Assembly: GCF_030159595.1 (NCBI RefSeq)
Contig: NZ_BSKJ01000001.1
Coordinates: 1 to 64,000, forward strand
DNA: 64,000 nucleotides
Source: Pseudomonas putida
GTDB taxonomy: Bacteria > Pseudomonadota > Gammaproteobacteria > Pseudomonadales > Pseudomonadaceae
Direction of reading: 5' to 3'
Part shown: in pieces, positions 18,987 through 29,097 of the stretch
How the letters are laid out: each line of letters starts with the position of its first letter
Numbering within the stretch: position 1 is the first letter of the stretch
The notes under the pieces: generated by a model
Database searches by the model: none
Seen by the model: the letters and a program-made list of their open reading frames with translations, nothing else
What the model was told of the DNA's origin: nothing
Program-made: the position numbers and the translations under genes

Positions 18987-21551
18987 ATGCGAATAGACCG
19001 TTTGACCAGCAAGCTGCAACTTGCAATATCCGATGCCCAGTCCCTGGCCGTTGGCATGGACCACCCAGCCATCGAGCCCGTGCACCTGTTGCAGGCACTG
19101 CTCGAGCAGCAGGGCGGCTCCATCAAGCCTCTGCTGATGCAGGTTGGCTTCGACATCAACAGCCTGCGCCAGGCACTGGTGAAAGAACTCGACCAGTTGC
19201 CGAAAATCCAGAACCCTACCGGCGACGTGAACATGTCGCAGGACTTGGCGCGCCTGCTCAACCAGGCCGACCGCCTGGCCCAGCAGAAGGGCGACCAGTT
19301 CATTTCCAGCGAGCTGGTGCTGCTGGCCGCCATGGACGAGAACAGCAAGCTCGGCAAACTGCTGCTGAGCCAGGGTGTGACCAAGAAGGCCTTGGAAAAC
19401 GCCATCAACAACCTGCGCGGCGGCGCGGCAGTGAATGACCCCAACGCCGAGGAATCGCGCCAGGCGCTGGACAAGTACACCGTCGACCTGACCAAGCGTG
19501 CCGAAGAGGGCAAGCTGGACCCGGTGATCGGCCGTGACGACGAAATCCGCCGTACTGTGCAGGTGCTGCAACGTCGTACCAAGAACAACCCGGTGCTGAT
19601 CGGCGAACCTGGCGTGGGTAAAACCGCCATCGCCGAAGGCCTGGCCCAGCGCATCATCAACGGTGAAGTGCCCGATGGCCTCAAAGGCAAGCGCCTGCTG
19701 GCGCTGGACATGGGGGCGCTGATTGCCGGTGCCAAGTACCGTGGCGAGTTCGAAGAGCGCCTGAAGTCGCTGCTCAACGAACTGTCCAAGCAGGAAGGCC
19801 AGATCATCCTGTTCATCGACGAACTGCACACCATGGTCGGCGCCGGCAAAGGCGAGGGCGCCATGGACGCCGGCAACATGCTCAAGCCGGCCCTGGCCCG
19901 AGGCGAGCTGCACTGTGTAGGCGCCACCACGCTGAACGAGTACCGCCAGTTCATCGAAAAGGACGCCGCCCTGGAGCGCCGCTTCCAGAAGGTGCTGGTA
20001 GAAGAGCCGAGCGAAGAAGACACCATCGCCATCCTGCGTGGCCTGAAAGAGCGCTATGAAGTGCACCACAAGGTGGCCATCACCGATGGCGCCATCATCG
20101 CTGCGGCCAAGCTCAGCCACCGCTACATCACCGACCGTCAGCTGCCGGACAAGGCCATCGACCTGATTGACGAAGCGGCCAGCCGCATCCGCATGGAGAT
20201 CGACTCCAAGCCGGAAGTGTTGGACCGCCTTGATCGCCGCCTGATCCAGTTGAAGGTGGAGTCGCAGGCGCTGAAGAAGGAAGAAGATGAAGCGGCCAAA
20301 AAACGCCTGGAGAAACTGACCGAAGAAATCGAGCGGCTGGAGCGAGAGTATTCCGACCTGGAAGAAATCTGGGCCTCGGAGAAGGCCGAAGTGCAGGGCT
20401 CTGCGCAGATCCAGCAAAAGATCGAGCAAGCCCGCCAGGAACTGGAAGCCGCCCGTCGCAAAGGCGACCTCAGCCGCATGGCCGAGCTGCAGTATGGGGT
20501 AATCCCGGACCTGGAGCGCAGCCTGCAGATGGTCGACCAGCACGGCAAGACCGAGAACCAGTTGCTGCGCAACAAGGTGACCGAGGAAGAAATTGCCGAA
20601 GTGGTGTCGAAGTGGACCGGTATTCCGGTGGCCAAGATGCTCGAAGGCGAGCGCGAGAAGCTGCTGAAGATGGAAGAGCTGCTGCACCAGCGCGTGATCG
20701 GCCAGGGCGAGGCGGTAACCGCCGTGGCCAACGCCGTGCGCCGCTCGCGTGCCGGGTTGTCCGACCCGAACCGGCCAAGTGGTTCGTTCCTGTTCCTCGG
20801 CCCGACCGGCGTGGGCAAGACCGAGCTGTGCAAGGCGCTGGCCGAGTTCCTGTTCGACACCGAAGAGGCAATGGTGCGCATCGACATGTCCGAGTTCATG
20901 GAAAAACACTCCGTGGCTCGCCTGATCGGCGCACCACCAGGGTATGTAGGGTATGAAGAGGGCGGTTACCTGACCGAGGCCGTACGGCGCAAGCCTTACT
21001 CGGTGGTGCTGCTGGACGAGGTGGAGAAGGCCCACCCGGATGTGTTCAACGTGCTGTTGCAGGTGCTGGAAGACGGCCGCCTGACTGACAGCCACGGGCG
21101 CACCGTGGACTTCCGCAACACCGTGATCGTGATGACCTCCAACCTGGGCTCGGCGCAGATCCAGGAGCTGGTGGGTGACCGCGAGGCGCAACGTGCGGCA
21201 GTGATGGATGCGGTGGGTGCGCACTTCCGTCCGGAGTTCATCAACCGTATCGACGAAGTGGTGGTGTTCGAGCCACTGGGCCGCGAGCAGATTGCCGGCA
21301 TTACCGAAATCCAGCTGGGCCGCCTGCGCAGCCGCTTGCTGGAGCGCGAACTGTCGCTGAGCCTGAGCCCGGAGGCGTTGGACAAGCTGATTGCCGTGGG
21401 TTACGACCCGGTGTACGGCGCACGGCCACTGAAGCGGGCGATTCAGCGTTGGATCGAAAACCCGCTGGCGCAGCTGATCTTGGCTGGCAAGTTCTTGCCG
21501 GGTTCGGCGATCACCGCCAAGGTGGAGGGCGACGAAATCGTCTTCGGCTGA
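18987..21551 (+). CDS. clpB: ATP-dependent disaggregase ClpB
   Basis: An 854-residue Hsp100: Clp N domain (residues 1-150), AAA-1 with Walker A GEPGVGKT (about 206) and [12 protein letters not shown], a coiled-coil middle domain (about 410-525, rich in [10 protein letters not shown]), and AAA-2 with GPTGVGKT (about 605). It rescues aggregated proteins with DnaK. An AAAGGAAGG ribosome site precedes the ATG. It has its own sigma-32-like promoter and a strong terminator. Confidence 0.98.
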   Translation: MRIDRLTSKLQLAISDAQSLAVGMDHPAIEPVHLLQALLEQQGGSIKPLLMQVGFDINSLRQALVKELDQLPKIQNPTGDVNMSQDLARLLNQADRLAQQKGDQFISSELVLLAAMDENSKLGKLLLSQGVTKKALENAINNLRGGAAVNDPNAEESRQALDKYTVDLTKRAEEGKLDPVIGRDDEIRRTVQVLQRRTKNNPVLIGEPGVGKTAIAEGLAQRIINGEVPDGLKGKRLLALDMGALIAGAKYRGEFEERLKSLLNELSKQEGQIILFIDELHTMVGAGKGEGAMDAGNMLKPALARGELHCVGATTLNEYRQFIEKDAALERRFQKVLVEEPSEEDTIAILRGLKERYEVHHKVAITDGAIIAAAKLSHRYITDRQLPDKAIDLIDEAASRIRMEIDSKPEVLDRLDRRLIQLKVESQALKKEEDEAAKKRLEKLTEEIERLEREYSDLEEIWASEKAEVQGSAQIQQKIEQARQELEAARRKGDLSRMAELQYGVIPDLERSLQMVDQHGKTENQLLRNKVTEEEIAEVVSKWTGIPVAKMLEGEREKLLKMEELLHQRVIGQGEAVTAVANAVRRSRAGLSDPNRPSGSFLFLGPTGVGKTELCKALAEFLFDTEEAMVRIDMSEFMEKHSVARLIGAPPGYVGYEEGGYLTEAVRRKPYSVVLLDEVEKAHPDVFNVLLQVLEDGRLTDSHGRTVDFRNTVIVMTSNLGSAQIQELVGDREAQRAAVMDAVGAHFRPEFINRIDEVVVFEPLGREQIAGITEIQLGRLRSRLLERELSLSLSPEALDKLIAVGYDPVYGARPLKRAIQRWIENPLAQLILAGKFLPGSAITAKVEGDEIVFG

Positions 21552-21565
21552 TTTGCTTCACCATG

Positions 21566-21590
21566 AGCCCCGCGTCTGCGGGGCTTTTTT
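21566..21590 (+). terminator. terminator of clpB
   Basis: The stem AGCCCCGC / GCGGGGCT with loop GTCT is followed directly by T7, 14 bases after the clpB stop. Confidence 0.93.
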
Positions 21591-21794
21591 TGCCTGTTAA
21601 CCTGTGCTGGCCCCAGCAAAACCGGGGCTTCCCGGCCTTCCTGGATAACATGCTGAAATTTTTGAAATTTTTGCTTGCATCAAAATTCGAGTGACCCTAA
21701 TATACGCCGCGTTGTCAGGCACTAAGCGAATCACCAGCAACACCGGTGACCGCAAAACAACTTACAAATCAGTAAGTTGAATGAAAAAAAGTGG

Positions 21795-21822
21795 TTGACA
21801 AGCAAAACGAAGAATGTAGAAT
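21795..21822 (+). promoter_or_regulatory. sigma-70 promoter of the tRNA cluster
   Basis: A perfect -35 TTGACA (21795-21800), a 16-base spacer and TAGAAT (21817-21822) are followed by a GC-rich discriminator GCCGGCC. This is the layout of stringently controlled tRNA/rRNA promoters. It lies 87 bases before tRNA-Asn. Confidence 0.8.
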
Positions 21823-21909
21823 AGCCGGCCTCAGCAGCGACAACGCGAAAGCGAAGAAGCTAAAGAGTCCGAAGCGAACACAGTCTTCGGAGTTGTACCG
21901 AAGTTCAGT

Positions 21910-21985
21910 TCCGCGATAGCTCAGTCGGTAGAGCAAATGACTGTTAATCATTGGGTCCCTGGTTCGAGTCCAGGTCGCGGAGCCA
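21910..21985 (+). tRNA. tRNA-Asn (GTT)
   Basis: A 76-nt cloverleaf with anticodon GTT (CTGTTAA), T loop GGTTCGAGTCC, acceptor TCCGCGA/TCGCGGA and encoded CCA. Confidence 0.97.
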
Positions 21986-21989
21986 ATCT

Positions 21990-22066
21990 CGGGGTGTAGC
22001 GCAGTCCGGTAGCGCGCCTGCTTTGGGAGCAGGATGTCAGGAGTTCGAATCCCCTCACCCCGACCA
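21990..22066 (+). tRNA. tRNA-Pro (TGG), copy 1
   Basis: A 77-nt cloverleaf with anticodon TGG (CTTTGGGAG), acceptor CGGGGTG/CACCCCG and encoded CCA. It is identical to the copy at 22194-22270. Confidence 0.97.
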
Positions 22067-22071
22067 TTTTT

Positions 22072-22147
22072 GGGTCGTTAGCTCAGTTGGTAGAGCAGTT
22101 GGCTTTTAACCAATTGGTCGTAGGTTCGAATCCTACACGACCCACCA
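22072..22147 (+). tRNA. tRNA-Lys (TTT), copy 1
   Basis: A 76-nt cloverleaf with anticodon TTT (GCTTTTAAC), acceptor GGGTCGT/ACGACCC and encoded CCA. It is identical to the copy at 22276-22351. Confidence 0.97.
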
Positions 22148-22154
22148 TGTAAAG

Positions 22155-22184
22155 AAGGGCATCTCAAAGAGATGCCCTTTTTTT
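22155..22184 (+). terminator. terminator after first Pro-Lys pair
   Basis: The stem AAGGGCATCTC / GAGATGCCCTT with loop AAA is followed by a run of T. The second Pro-Lys copy lies beyond it, so read-through or a promoter in the gap is needed to express that copy. Confidence 0.9.
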
Positions 22185-22193
22185 TGAAAGACC

Positions 22194-22270
22194 CGGGGTG
22201 TAGCGCAGTCCGGTAGCGCGCCTGCTTTGGGAGCAGGATGTCAGGAGTTCGAATCCCCTCACCCCGACCA
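22194..22270 (+). tRNA. tRNA-Pro (TGG), copy 2
   Basis: Identical in sequence to the tRNA-Pro at 21990-22066, offset by 204 bases. It is part of a tandem duplication of the Pro-Lys pair. Confidence 0.97.
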
Positions 22271-22275
22271 TTTTT

Positions 22276-22351
22276 GGGTCGTTAGCTCAGTTGGTAGAGC
22301 AGTTGGCTTTTAACCAATTGGTCGTAGGTTCGAATCCTACACGACCCACCA
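22276..22351 (+). tRNA. tRNA-Lys (TTT), copy 2
   Basis: Identical to the tRNA-Lys at 22072-22147, with the same 204-base offset and the same 5-base Pro-Lys spacer. Confidence 0.97.
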
Positions 22352-22356
22352 TGAAC

Positions 22357-22386
22357 AAAGGGCATCTCGAAAGAGATGCCCTTTTT
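22357..22386 (+). terminator. terminator after second Pro-Lys pair
   Basis: The stem AAAGGGCATCTC / GAGATGCCCTTT with T tract is nearly the same as the first one. The few differences (loop and tail) mark divergence since the duplication. Confidence 0.9.
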
Positions 22387-22467
22387 CTTTGCCTCGCCAA
22401 AAGCGTTGAAGCAACCGCCGGCAGTCGCGCAAAAAGAAGGGCCGCATCAGCGACCCTTGGCTTTCAA

Positions 22468-23763
22468 TCAGTGCAGCTTCAGGCGCGGCTCAGTGCCCCG
22501 GCCAATCTTGCTCCCCAGCATCATCAACGCCGTACGGAAGAACCCGTACAACGCCATCTGGTGCATGCGGTACAGCGACACATAGAACATCCGCGCCAGC
22601 CAGCCTTCCAGCTTCACGCTGCCCATCAGATTACCCATCAGGTTGCCCACCGCCGAGAAGCGCGACAGCGATACCAGCGAACCGTAGTCCTTGTACGCGT
22701 AGGTCGGCAGCGTCTTGTTCTCCAGCCGCGCCTTCAGGCTTTGCGCCAGCATCGAGGCCTGCTGGTGCGCAGCCTGGGCGCGTGGCGGCACATTGCGGTC
22801 GCTACCCGGTTGCGGGCAAGCGGCGCAGTCACCGAAGGCGAAGATGTTGTCGTCGCGGGTGGTTTGCAGGGTAGGGCGCACGACCAGCTGGTTGATGCGG
22901 TTGGTTTCCAGGCCATCAATGTCTTTCAGGAAGCCCGGTGCACGGATACCGGCCGCCCAGACCTTCAGGCTGGCCTGAATCACTTCACCGTCCTTGGTTT
23001 TCAGGCCATCCTCGGTCACTTCGCTGACCGCAGCGTTGGTCATCACCTTCACCCCGAGTTTTTCCAGGGTCTTGTGCACCGGTACGCTGATGCGCTCCGG
23101 CAGCGCCGGCAGCACGCGTGGGCCTGCCTCGATGATGGTGATGTGCATGTCTTTGGGCTGAATGCGGTCCAGGCCATAGGCCGCCAGTTCGTGGGCGGCG
23201 TGGTGCAGCTCGGCCGCCAGCTCCACACCGGTGGCACCGGCGCCGACGATGGCGACGCTGATCTGCTCGCTGGCCACGTCGCCGGCGTGGGCGCGCAGGT
23301 AGTGGTTGAGCAACTGCTGGTGGAAGCGCTCGGCCTGCTTGCGCGTGTCGAGGAACAGGCAATGCTGCGCCGCGCCCAAGGTGCCGAAGTCGTTGGTGTT
23401 GGAACCCACGGCAATGACCAGGGTGTCGTAGCCCAGGGTGCGTGCAGGCAGCAGCTCGCGGCCCTCATCATCGAGGGTGGCGGCCAGTTGAATCTGCTTG
23501 CCTTCACGGTCCAGGCCGCTCATGCGCCCCAGCTGGAAGTTGAAGTGGTTCCACTTGGCCTGGGCCACGTAGTTCAGTTCGTCTTCCGAGGAGTTCAGCG
23601 AGCCGGCAGCCACTTCGTGCAGCAGTGGCTTCCAGATGTGCGTGAGGTTGGCGTCGACCAGGGTAATCTCGGCCTGCTTGCGCTTGCCCAGGCTTTTACC
23701 CAGGCGGGTCGCCAGTTCCAGGCCGCCGGCGCCGCCGCCGACAATCACGATGCGATGAGTCAT
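22468..23763 (-). CDS. ndh: type II NADH dehydrogenase
   Basis: A 431-residue NDH-2: N-terminal FAD motif IVGGGAGGLELATRLG, a second dinucleotide fold IVGAGATGVELAAEL near residue 170, the quinone/FAD region FAFGDCAACPQPG (about 318) and a C-terminal membrane-associating helix. It passes electrons from NADH to ubiquinone without proton pumping. It faces the tRNA cluster tail to tail. Confidence 0.95.
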   Translation of the reverse strand: MTHRIVIVGGGAGGLELATRLGKSLGKRKQAEITLVDANLTHIWKPLLHEVAAGSLNSSEDELNYVAQAKWNHFNFQLGRMSGLDREGKQIQLAATLDDEGRELLPARTLGYDTLVIAVGSNTNDFGTLGAAQHCLFLDTRKQAERFHQQLLNHYLRAHAGDVASEQISVAIVGAGATGVELAAELHHAAHELAAYGLDRIQPKDMHITIIEAGPRVLPALPERISVPVHKTLEKLGVKVMTNAAVSEVTEDGLKTKDGEVIQASLKVWAAGIRAPGFLKDIDGLETNRINQLVVRPTLQTTRDDNIFAFGDCAACPQPGSDRNVPPRAQAAHQQASMLAQSLKARLENKTLPTYAYKDYGSLVSLSRFSAVGNLMGNLMGSVKLEGWLARMFYVSLYRMHQMALYGFFRTALMMLGSKIGRGTEPRLKLH

Positions 23764-23847
23764 GGGGATATCTCATAAGGTTTACGGAATTCTGGGCCCT
23801 GAGGGCCGGCCGCAAACTGCACGAGGGGAGGGCGAGCGCGAAGCAGC

Positions 23848-24021
23848 TCATAGCACCAGTCCACTCAGCAGGCGGCTGATGAGACCCAACCCGATGGTCA
23901 CGGCCACCACCAGCACAAGGAGCAGCCACGGCCGGAAAGGCCTGCGCTCGACTTGGTGCTGGGGGGCTCGCAGATACTCATCGACACGACGCTGATCTTC
24001 CGGATTCAGGCGGCTGGTCAT
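23848..24021 (-). CDS. DUF3094 small membrane protein
   Basis: A 57-residue protein, MTSRLNPEDQRRVDEYLRAP, with one C-terminal membrane helix (PWLLLVLVVAVTIGLGL). It matches what I recall as DUF3094, a short Pseudomonas family of unknown function. The start was taken at MTSRL rather than an upstream in-frame ATG. It is 84 bases upstream of ndh on the same strand. Confidence 0.78.
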   Translation of the reverse strand: MTSRLNPEDQRRVDEYLRAPQHQVERRPFRPWLLLVLVVAVTIGLGLISRLLSGLVL

Positions 24022-24153
24022 GGTGGGCCTCGTCAGGTAGACGTTTGTGACTGCGCAAACGCTACAGCGTTCGCGCAAGGGCTTGAAACAAATGATAATG
24101 CTTTCTATCCCTGGCGCCGAGTGTACGCCATCGCAAAGACTCGGTGCAGTGGA

Positions 24154-24783
24154 TCAAAGACTGATGCCCACGTCGAAGACGATGCTGCGGCCCAGGTTGC
24201 CGCGCAGAAAGTCCGGCGCGTCGGGGTGGGCGAACAGCACCCGGGCAAAGGTCGGCCCCACCAGCGACAACGACCGCCAGCCCTGGCGCAGGTATTCGGT
24301 GGGCGGCGGGAAGTGGGTGTTGAGGTCGAGCACTTCGCGCTTGAGGCTGGCGAAGGCGATGATGTCCAGCTCGTTCAGCTCCAGCCCGCGTTCCTGGTAG
24401 TTGTGCGCCTTCTTGCGCAAGGTTGGCGCCAGGCGCCCCAGCAGCTCGGTGGCACTGATGCGCCGTGGGCGGGCTTCACGGCGTACCAGTTGCGCCAGGG
24501 AAAACGCACTGCGCCGGCGTTGCAGCTCTTCGCGCCATTCATCGTTCAGTCGGCGGCCCTCGTCGAGTACGAAAAACACCTCGAAGGCCGCGTCGCGAAA
24601 CAGCACGTCTGGCGGCTCTTGGCCGGCCGGGGTGAAGTCCTCGCTGCGGTAGGGAATGTTCAGCCCCTGCAACAGTCGCTGGCACACCCAACGCTCCCGC
24701 TCCCACTTGCGGGCGTTGGAGAGAAAGGCATTGGCTTGTTCGGCCTGGATGGTAAGCAGGCGCAGGTAGTCTGAGTCATCCAT
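24154..24783 (-). CDS. DUF1780 family protein
   Basis: A 209-residue soluble protein (MDDSDYLRLLTIQAEQANAF) rich in charged residues, without signal peptide or membrane helix. It matches the Pseudomonas DUF1780 family as I recall it; some members show a nuclease-like fold, but I see no motif here that proves activity. Function unknown. Confidence 0.75.
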   Translation of the reverse strand: MDDSDYLRLLTIQAEQANAFLSNARKWERERWVCQRLLQGLNIPYRSEDFTPAGQEPPDVLFRDAAFEVFFVLDEGRRLNDEWREELQRRRSAFSLAQLVRREARPRRISATELLGRLAPTLRKKAHNYQERGLELNELDIIAFASLKREVLDLNTHFPPPTEYLRQGWRSLSLVGPTFARVLFAHPDAPDFLRGNLGRSIVFDVGISL

Positions 24784-24838
24784 GCAGACAAGCTTAGCCG
24801 CTAATCGATGACGGTAAGATGCTGTTTAAGCGCGGGAA

Positions 24839-25270
24839 TCAGCTCAGCACCGGCCACTGCTGCACCAGCCCGACCAGGTGCACTAGGCCGAAGCCCAGGC
24901 AGATCAGCGAACTGACCACGATAAAGCGCTGCGAACGCCCCGTGCCCGCCAGCAATTTTGGCCCCAGCAGGCCGCGCACCAGGTACACCAAGGTGATCAG
25001 GCAGATGGCCGGCAGCAGCAACGGCAGCCGCCCGATTGCCCCGGCAGCCGACAGCGCATAGGCCGACCAGGCCAGCAACACGCAGGCGATGGCAGCGGTG
25101 ATCAGCCCCGGGTACCAGCGGCCCTTTTCGGCGGCCACGGCCATGCGTTCGCCGGCCCCGAACAAACGGTACCAGCGCGGGCCGACGGCGATGATGGCCA
25201 GGTGAAGCACGCCGATGATGGCGTTGAGTGCCGCTGCCAGCAGCAGGGCGAGGTTGATTCCTTCCGGCAT
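24839..25270 (-). CDS. small integral membrane protein, unknown function
   Basis: A 143-residue protein with four hydrophobic segments (about residues 5-25, 57-80, 83-105 and 120-138) and short basic loops. The ATG at 25270 was chosen because an AGGAAG ribosome site lies eight bases before it; an upstream ATG would add six residues. I recognise no family. It is conserved next to DUF1780 and DUF3094 genes in P. putida as far as I recall. Confidence 0.75.
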   Translation of the reverse strand: MPEGINLALLLAAALNAIIGVLHLAIIAVGPRWYRLFGAGERMAVAAEKGRWYPGLITAAIACVLLAWSAYALSAAGAIGRLPLLLPAICLITLVYLVRGLLGPKLLAGTGRSQRFIVVSSLICLGFGLVHLVGLVQQWPVLS

Positions 25271-25380
25271 GGCCAATGCTTCCTGCATCGAATGAGGGCG
25301 TCAGCCTACCGCAGCCGAAGGAAAGGGAGAATGGGTGTAGACTCGGTTTTATCCACAGGGCGGCAAGGGGTATTACTCAG

Positions 25381-26064
25381 GTGATCAGCGCGCAGGTGTT
25401 GTCCGGTATCACCCTTACCCTTGGCTGGCTGGGTTATGTGCCGTTACTGATCTGGGCGGTCAGCCAGCTGCGCTGGGTGGAGCTGTTTACCGACCGCCGC
25501 CGCCAGCACCTGTTGTTTGGCACCGTGTTTTGCCTGTTTGCCTTGTGGTTGGTCAGGCGCGATTTCGATACCGGGGTGTCATACCACTTCATCGGCATGA
25601 CGGCGGTCACCCTGTTGCTGGACTGGCCGCTGGCGGTGCTGGGCGGATTCATGGCCCAGCTTGGTTTGCTGGCACTGGGGCGTCAGGACCTGGCGGCGCT
25701 GGGGGTGAATGGCTTGTTGCTGATTGGCTTGCCGGTGCTGATTACCGAGGCGTGCGCGATCGTGGTCGAGCGGGCGCAGCCGCGAAACCTGTTCGTTTAT
25801 ATTTTTTGTTCGGGGTTCTTTCCTGCGGCGCTGACCGTGCTTGTTTGCGTGCCTGCGGCGCTAGGGGTGTTGTGGCTGGACGGGCGTTTCGCCATGCCGG
25901 AGTGGCTCAGCGACTTTGTGGGTTACCTGTGGCTGATGATGTTCCCCGAGGCGTTCATCAACGGCATGGTGATCAGTGCACTGGTGGTGTTTTGCCCGGA
26001 GTGGCTGGAAACGTTCAACCGCACGCGGTACTTGCAGGCGCCGTGGAAGGAAGATGATCGGTAA
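25381..26064 (+). CDS. CbiM-like energy-coupling-factor permease family membrane protein
   Basis: A 227-residue polytopic protein with about six or seven hydrophobic segments. The motif RRDFDTGVSYHFIGMTAVTLLLDWPLAVLGGF resembles the CbiM/ECF-type S-component signature (HxxxxTxxTLxxGWPxA) in looser form. No ATPase or T-component gene lies next to it. The GTG at 25381 was preferred because the membrane segments start there; an upstream ATG would run through a non-conserved stretch. Related proteins are annotated in Pseudomonas as ECF transporter permeases; substrate unknown. Confidence 0.62.
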   Translation: MISAQVLSGITLTLGWLGYVPLLIWAVSQLRWVELFTDRRRQHLLFGTVFCLFALWLVRRDFDTGVSYHFIGMTAVTLLLDWPLAVLGGFMAQLGLLALGRQDLAALGVNGLLLIGLPVLITEACAIVVERAQPRNLFVYIFCSGFFPAALTVLVCVPAALGVLWLDGRFAMPEWLSDFVGYLWLMMFPEAFINGMVISALVVFCPEWLETFNRTRYLQAPWKEDDR

Positions 26065-26082
26065 ATGTGTGGTGGCTGTGCC

Positions 26083-26176
26083 GGCCCTTTCGCGGGTAAA
26101 CCCGCTCCCACAGGTACTGCGCAGCACTCAGGGGTTGCACTTTCTCTGTGGGAGCGGGTTTACCCGCGAAGAGGCC
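26083..26176. repeat. REP pair between convergent genes
   Basis: Inverted copies of a P. putida REP motif, GGCCCTTTCGCGGGTAAACC in one arm and GGTTTACCCGCGAAGAGGCC in the other, are separated by a short AT-richer loop. Confidence 0.85.
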
Positions 26177-26199
26177 AGCCCAGCCACCTTGAAATCCGC

Positions 26200-26400
26200 T
26201 TAGTGGCGAGGCTCCAGGTCCCCCGAATACAGCTCATCCTCAGACTCTTCCGCTCCCGGAATCTTGTGCTCTTCAGCCGCCCAGGCCCCCAGGTCGATCA
26301 GCTTGCAGCGGTCTGAACAAAACGGCCGGAACGTGCTTTTCTCGTTCCATTCCACAGGTGCGCCACAGGTCGGGCAATCGACGGTCAACGGCTGGCTCAT
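26200..26400 (-). CDS. yacG: DNA gyrase inhibitor YacG
   Basis: A 66-residue zinc protein with the family pattern [10 protein letters not shown] ... [15 protein letters not shown] (four cysteines) and an acidic C terminus. YacG binds GyrB and limits gyrase activity. It overlaps coaE by four bases, a conserved coaE-yacG arrangement. Confidence 0.95.
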   Translation of the reverse strand: MSQPLTVDCPTCGAPVEWNEKSTFRPFCSDRCKLIDLGAWAAEEHKIPGAEESEDELYSGDLEPRH

Positions 26401-27020
26401 GGCTGGCCTCCTTTCAAAGTCAGGTAAAAGTGGTGCAGGCGGTCAATCTGCTCATGCAGCGCGGCCAGGTCGCCGTCATTGACCACCACATCGTCGGCAT
26501 GGCGCAGGCGTTCTTCACGGGCCAACTGGGCCTGCAGAATCGCCTGCACCTGCTCGGCACTGGTGTTGTCCCGTGCCAGGGTACGCGCCATTTGCAGTTC
26601 CTGCGGCGCATCGATCACCAGCACGCGCTGGGTCTTATGGTATTGCCCCGACTCGATCAGCAGCGGCGACACATATACCGCATACGGCGACTGGGCCTTG
26701 GCCAGGTAGCTGAAAATCTCCTGCCCGATCAACGGGTGCAACAGCTGCTCCAGCCATTTGCGCTGCGCCGGGTCGGCGAAGATCAGCTGGCGCAGGGCGG
26801 CGCGATCCAGCTGGCCGTCGGCCTGCAGCACACCCGCGCCGAAGCGCTCGACAATGCTGGCCAAGGCCGGGCGGCCAGGTTCGACCACCCAGCGCGCCGC
26901 CTGATCGGCGTCGACCAGGTGCACGCCAAGCTCGACGAAGCGCTCGGCAGCGGCGCTCTTGCCGCTACCAATGCCGCCGGTAAGGCCGAGAATCCAGGGG
27001 GTAAAGGCTGCAGTGGCCAT
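26397..27020 (-). CDS. coaE: dephospho-CoA kinase
   Basis: A 207-residue kinase with a P-loop [17 protein letters not shown] near the N terminus, the [13 protein letters not shown] motif and a [10 protein letters not shown] segment. It phosphorylates dephospho-CoA to CoA. It shares one base with the pilD stop codon (TGATG) and overlaps yacG. Confidence 0.96.
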   Translation of the reverse strand: MATAAFTPWILGLTGGIGSGKSAAAERFVELGVHLVDADQAARWVVEPGRPALASIVERFGAGVLQADGQLDRAALRQLIFADPAQRKWLEQLLHPLIGQEIFSYLAKAQSPYAVYVSPLLIESGQYHKTQRVLVIDAPQELQMARTLARDNTSAEQVQAILQAQLAREERLRHADDVVVNDGDLAALHEQIDRLHHFYLTLKGGQP

Positions 27021-27886
27021 CAGTATCCAAGCAGTTGCATGTAAGAGGCGACTATTTCATCACCCCAGAGCACGGCAATCCACCCCGCAATCGCCAGATA
27101 AGGCCCGAACGGCATCGCCGTGCCCATGGCATGCCGGCGCAAACGCAGCAGGCACAGGCCCACCAGCGCCCCCACCACCGACGACAGCAACAACGTCAGC
27201 GGCAACACCTGCCAGCCCCCCCAGGCCCCGATCAGCGCCATCAGCTTGAAGTCGCCATAGCCCATGCCTTCCTTGCCGGTGACCAGCTTGAACACCCAAT
27301 ACACCGTCCACAGGCTGAGGTACCCAGCCACCGCGCCCCACAGCGCGTCGGTAAGCGGGGCGTAAATGTTGAAGGCATTGACGATCAGCCCCAGCCACAA
27401 CATCGGCAGCACCAGCACATCCGGCAGCAATTGGTGTTCTGCATCGATCAGGCTCAGGGCCAGCAGGCACCAGGTCAGTGGCAGTGCCAGCAACGCCTCA
27501 ACCGAAGCGCCAAAGCGCCACGCCACCACCAGCGACAGCAGCGCGCTGGCGACTTCCACCACCGGGTAGCGCGGGCTGATGCGGGTTTTGCAGGCAGAAC
27601 AACGCCCGCGCAACGCCAGGTAACTGATGACCGGAATGTTCTCCCACGCGCGAATCTGATGTGCGCAATGTGGGCAGCGGGAGGCGGGCAGGCACAGGTC
27701 GAACCGTTCGTGTTGCGTAACCGGCAACCCCAACACTTCTTGTGCCTCACGCTGCCATTGCCGCTCCAGCATGATCGGCAGCCGACACACCAGCACATTG
27801 AGAAAACTGCCCACCAACAGGCCGAGTAGCGTGGCCAGGGTGAGGAAGTACGCCGGCTGCTCAGCCAGCAAAGTCCATAAAGTCAT
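27020..27886 (-). CDS. pilD: prepilin peptidase / N-methyltransferase PilD
   Basis: A 288-residue aspartic protease of the inner membrane. The zinc-binding CPHC...CSAC pairs lie at about residues 72-100. The two catalytic aspartates appear in [14 protein letters not shown] and in [11 protein letters not shown] (the GxGD motif). It cleaves and methylates prepilins and type II secretion pseudopilins, including the pilins in this window. It lies two bases downstream of pilC. Confidence 0.95.
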   Translation of the reverse strand: MTLWTLLAEQPAYFLTLATLLGLLVGSFLNVLVCRLPIMLERQWQREAQEVLGLPVTQHERFDLCLPASRCPHCAHQIRAWENIPVISYLALRGRCSACKTRISPRYPVVEVASALLSLVVAWRFGASVEALLALPLTWCLLALSLIDAEHQLLPDVLVLPMLWLGLIVNAFNIYAPLTDALWGAVAGYLSLWTVYWVFKLVTGKEGMGYGDFKLMALIGAWGGWQVLPLTLLLSSVVGALVGLCLLRLRRHAMGTAMPFGPYLAIAGWIAVLWGDEIVASYMQLLGY

Positions 27887-27888
27887 GT

Positions 27889-29097
27889 TCAGATCAAGCT
27901 ACCCAACTGGAAGATCGGCAGGTACATCGCCACCACCAGGCCACCGACCAGCAGGCCCAGGATCAGCACGATGGCCGGCTCCAGCAAGCTGGTCAACTGG
28001 TCCAGCGCCTGGCTGACCTGTTCCTCGTAATGGCTGGCGGCCTTTTCCAGCATCTGGTCCAACGTGCCGCTGGATTCACCGATAGCCGTCAGCTGCACCA
28101 GCAACGGTGGAAACAGCGGTTCACCCGCCATGGCCTGGTTCAGCCCCTGCCCATTGGCCATGCCCTGGCGCAGCCGCAACACCGCCTGTTCGTGCAAATC
28201 ACCACCGGTTACCCGGGCCACCGTTCCCAGCGCATCCAGCAACGGCACCCCGGCGCAGTAGGACGTTGCCAGGCTACGCGCAAACCGCGCCAGCGCCGCC
28301 TGCCCCAGCAATTTGCCGAACACCGGCAACCCCAGCACCTGCCGAGATATCCACAGGCGCGCTGGCGCATGTTGCCGGTACAGCTGACGCCCGGCAAAAC
28401 CTAGCACCGCAGCCATCACCAGCAACAGCGGCGCAAGCCGACTCAGCCCTGTGGACAAGTCGATCACCCACTGGGTAAATGCCGGCAAGGCTGTGCCCAT
28501 GCCCGAGAACATGCTCTCGAATTTCGGAATAACCTCCAGCAACAAGATCGCTGACACCCCCAGCCCGGTCAGCAACAGCAGCAGTGGATAGACCATCGCC
28601 TTGCGCACTTTCTTGTGCAGCGCCCGCCGCTGTTCCAGCATGCCCGCCAGTTGCTCCAGTTGCCGGTCGAGCGTGCCGGACTGCTCACCTACCCGTACCA
28701 GGTTGCAATACAGCGCATCGAACCATGCCGGGTGTCGCTGCAACGCATCCGCCAACCCCAGGCCCGAAGCCACATCCTGTTTCAATCTCTCCAGCAACGC
28801 CGCCTGCGCCGCACCGCAACCACTGCGCCCCATCACCTCGAACGCCTGCAACAGCGGCACACCCGCTTTGAGCAATGTCGCCAACTGCCGGCTGAACCCC
28901 GCCGGGTCGGCCTTTTCGCGTCGCTTCGGCAAACTGAACGTCAGCCCGCTGGCCGGCCGCAAGCTGGCCACGGTGATGCCCTGGCGAATCAGCCCGGCCC
29001 GCACATAAGCCGGGCTGCGCCCGGGTGTTTGGCCACTGACCGGCGTGCCATTGGCGTCGGTGCCATGCCAGCGGTAGAGGGGGGAAGATGAAGTCAT
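27889..29097 (-). CDS. pilC: type IV pilus inner-membrane platform protein PilC
   Basis: A 402-residue GspF/PilC protein with two homologous cytoplasmic domains (FSRQLATLLKAGVPLLQAFE, and ARFARSLATSYCAGVPLLDAL) and three membrane helices. The start was set at MTSSSPLYRW, the family start; the open frame continues upstream into the pilA-pilC gap without support. PilC is the assembly platform for the PilB/PilT motors. No pilB lies between it and pilA, where it does in P. aeruginosa. Confidence 0.93.
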   Translation of the reverse strand: MTSSSPLYRWHGTDANGTPVSGQTPGRSPAYVRAGLIRQGITVASLRPASGLTFSLPKRREKADPAGFSRQLATLLKAGVPLLQAFEVMGRSGCGAAQAALLERLKQDVASGLGLADALQRHPAWFDALYCNLVRVGEQSGTLDRQLEQLAGMLEQRRALHKKVRKAMVYPLLLLLTGLGVSAILLLEVIPKFESMFSGMGTALPAFTQWVIDLSTGLSRLAPLLLVMAAVLGFAGRQLYRQHAPARLWISRQVLGLPVFGKLLGQAALARFARSLATSYCAGVPLLDALGTVARVTGGDLHEQAVLRLRQGMANGQGLNQAMAGEPLFPPLLVQLTAIGESSGTLDQMLEKAASHYEEQVSQALDQLTSLLEPAIVLILGLLVGGLVVAMYLPIFQLGSLI

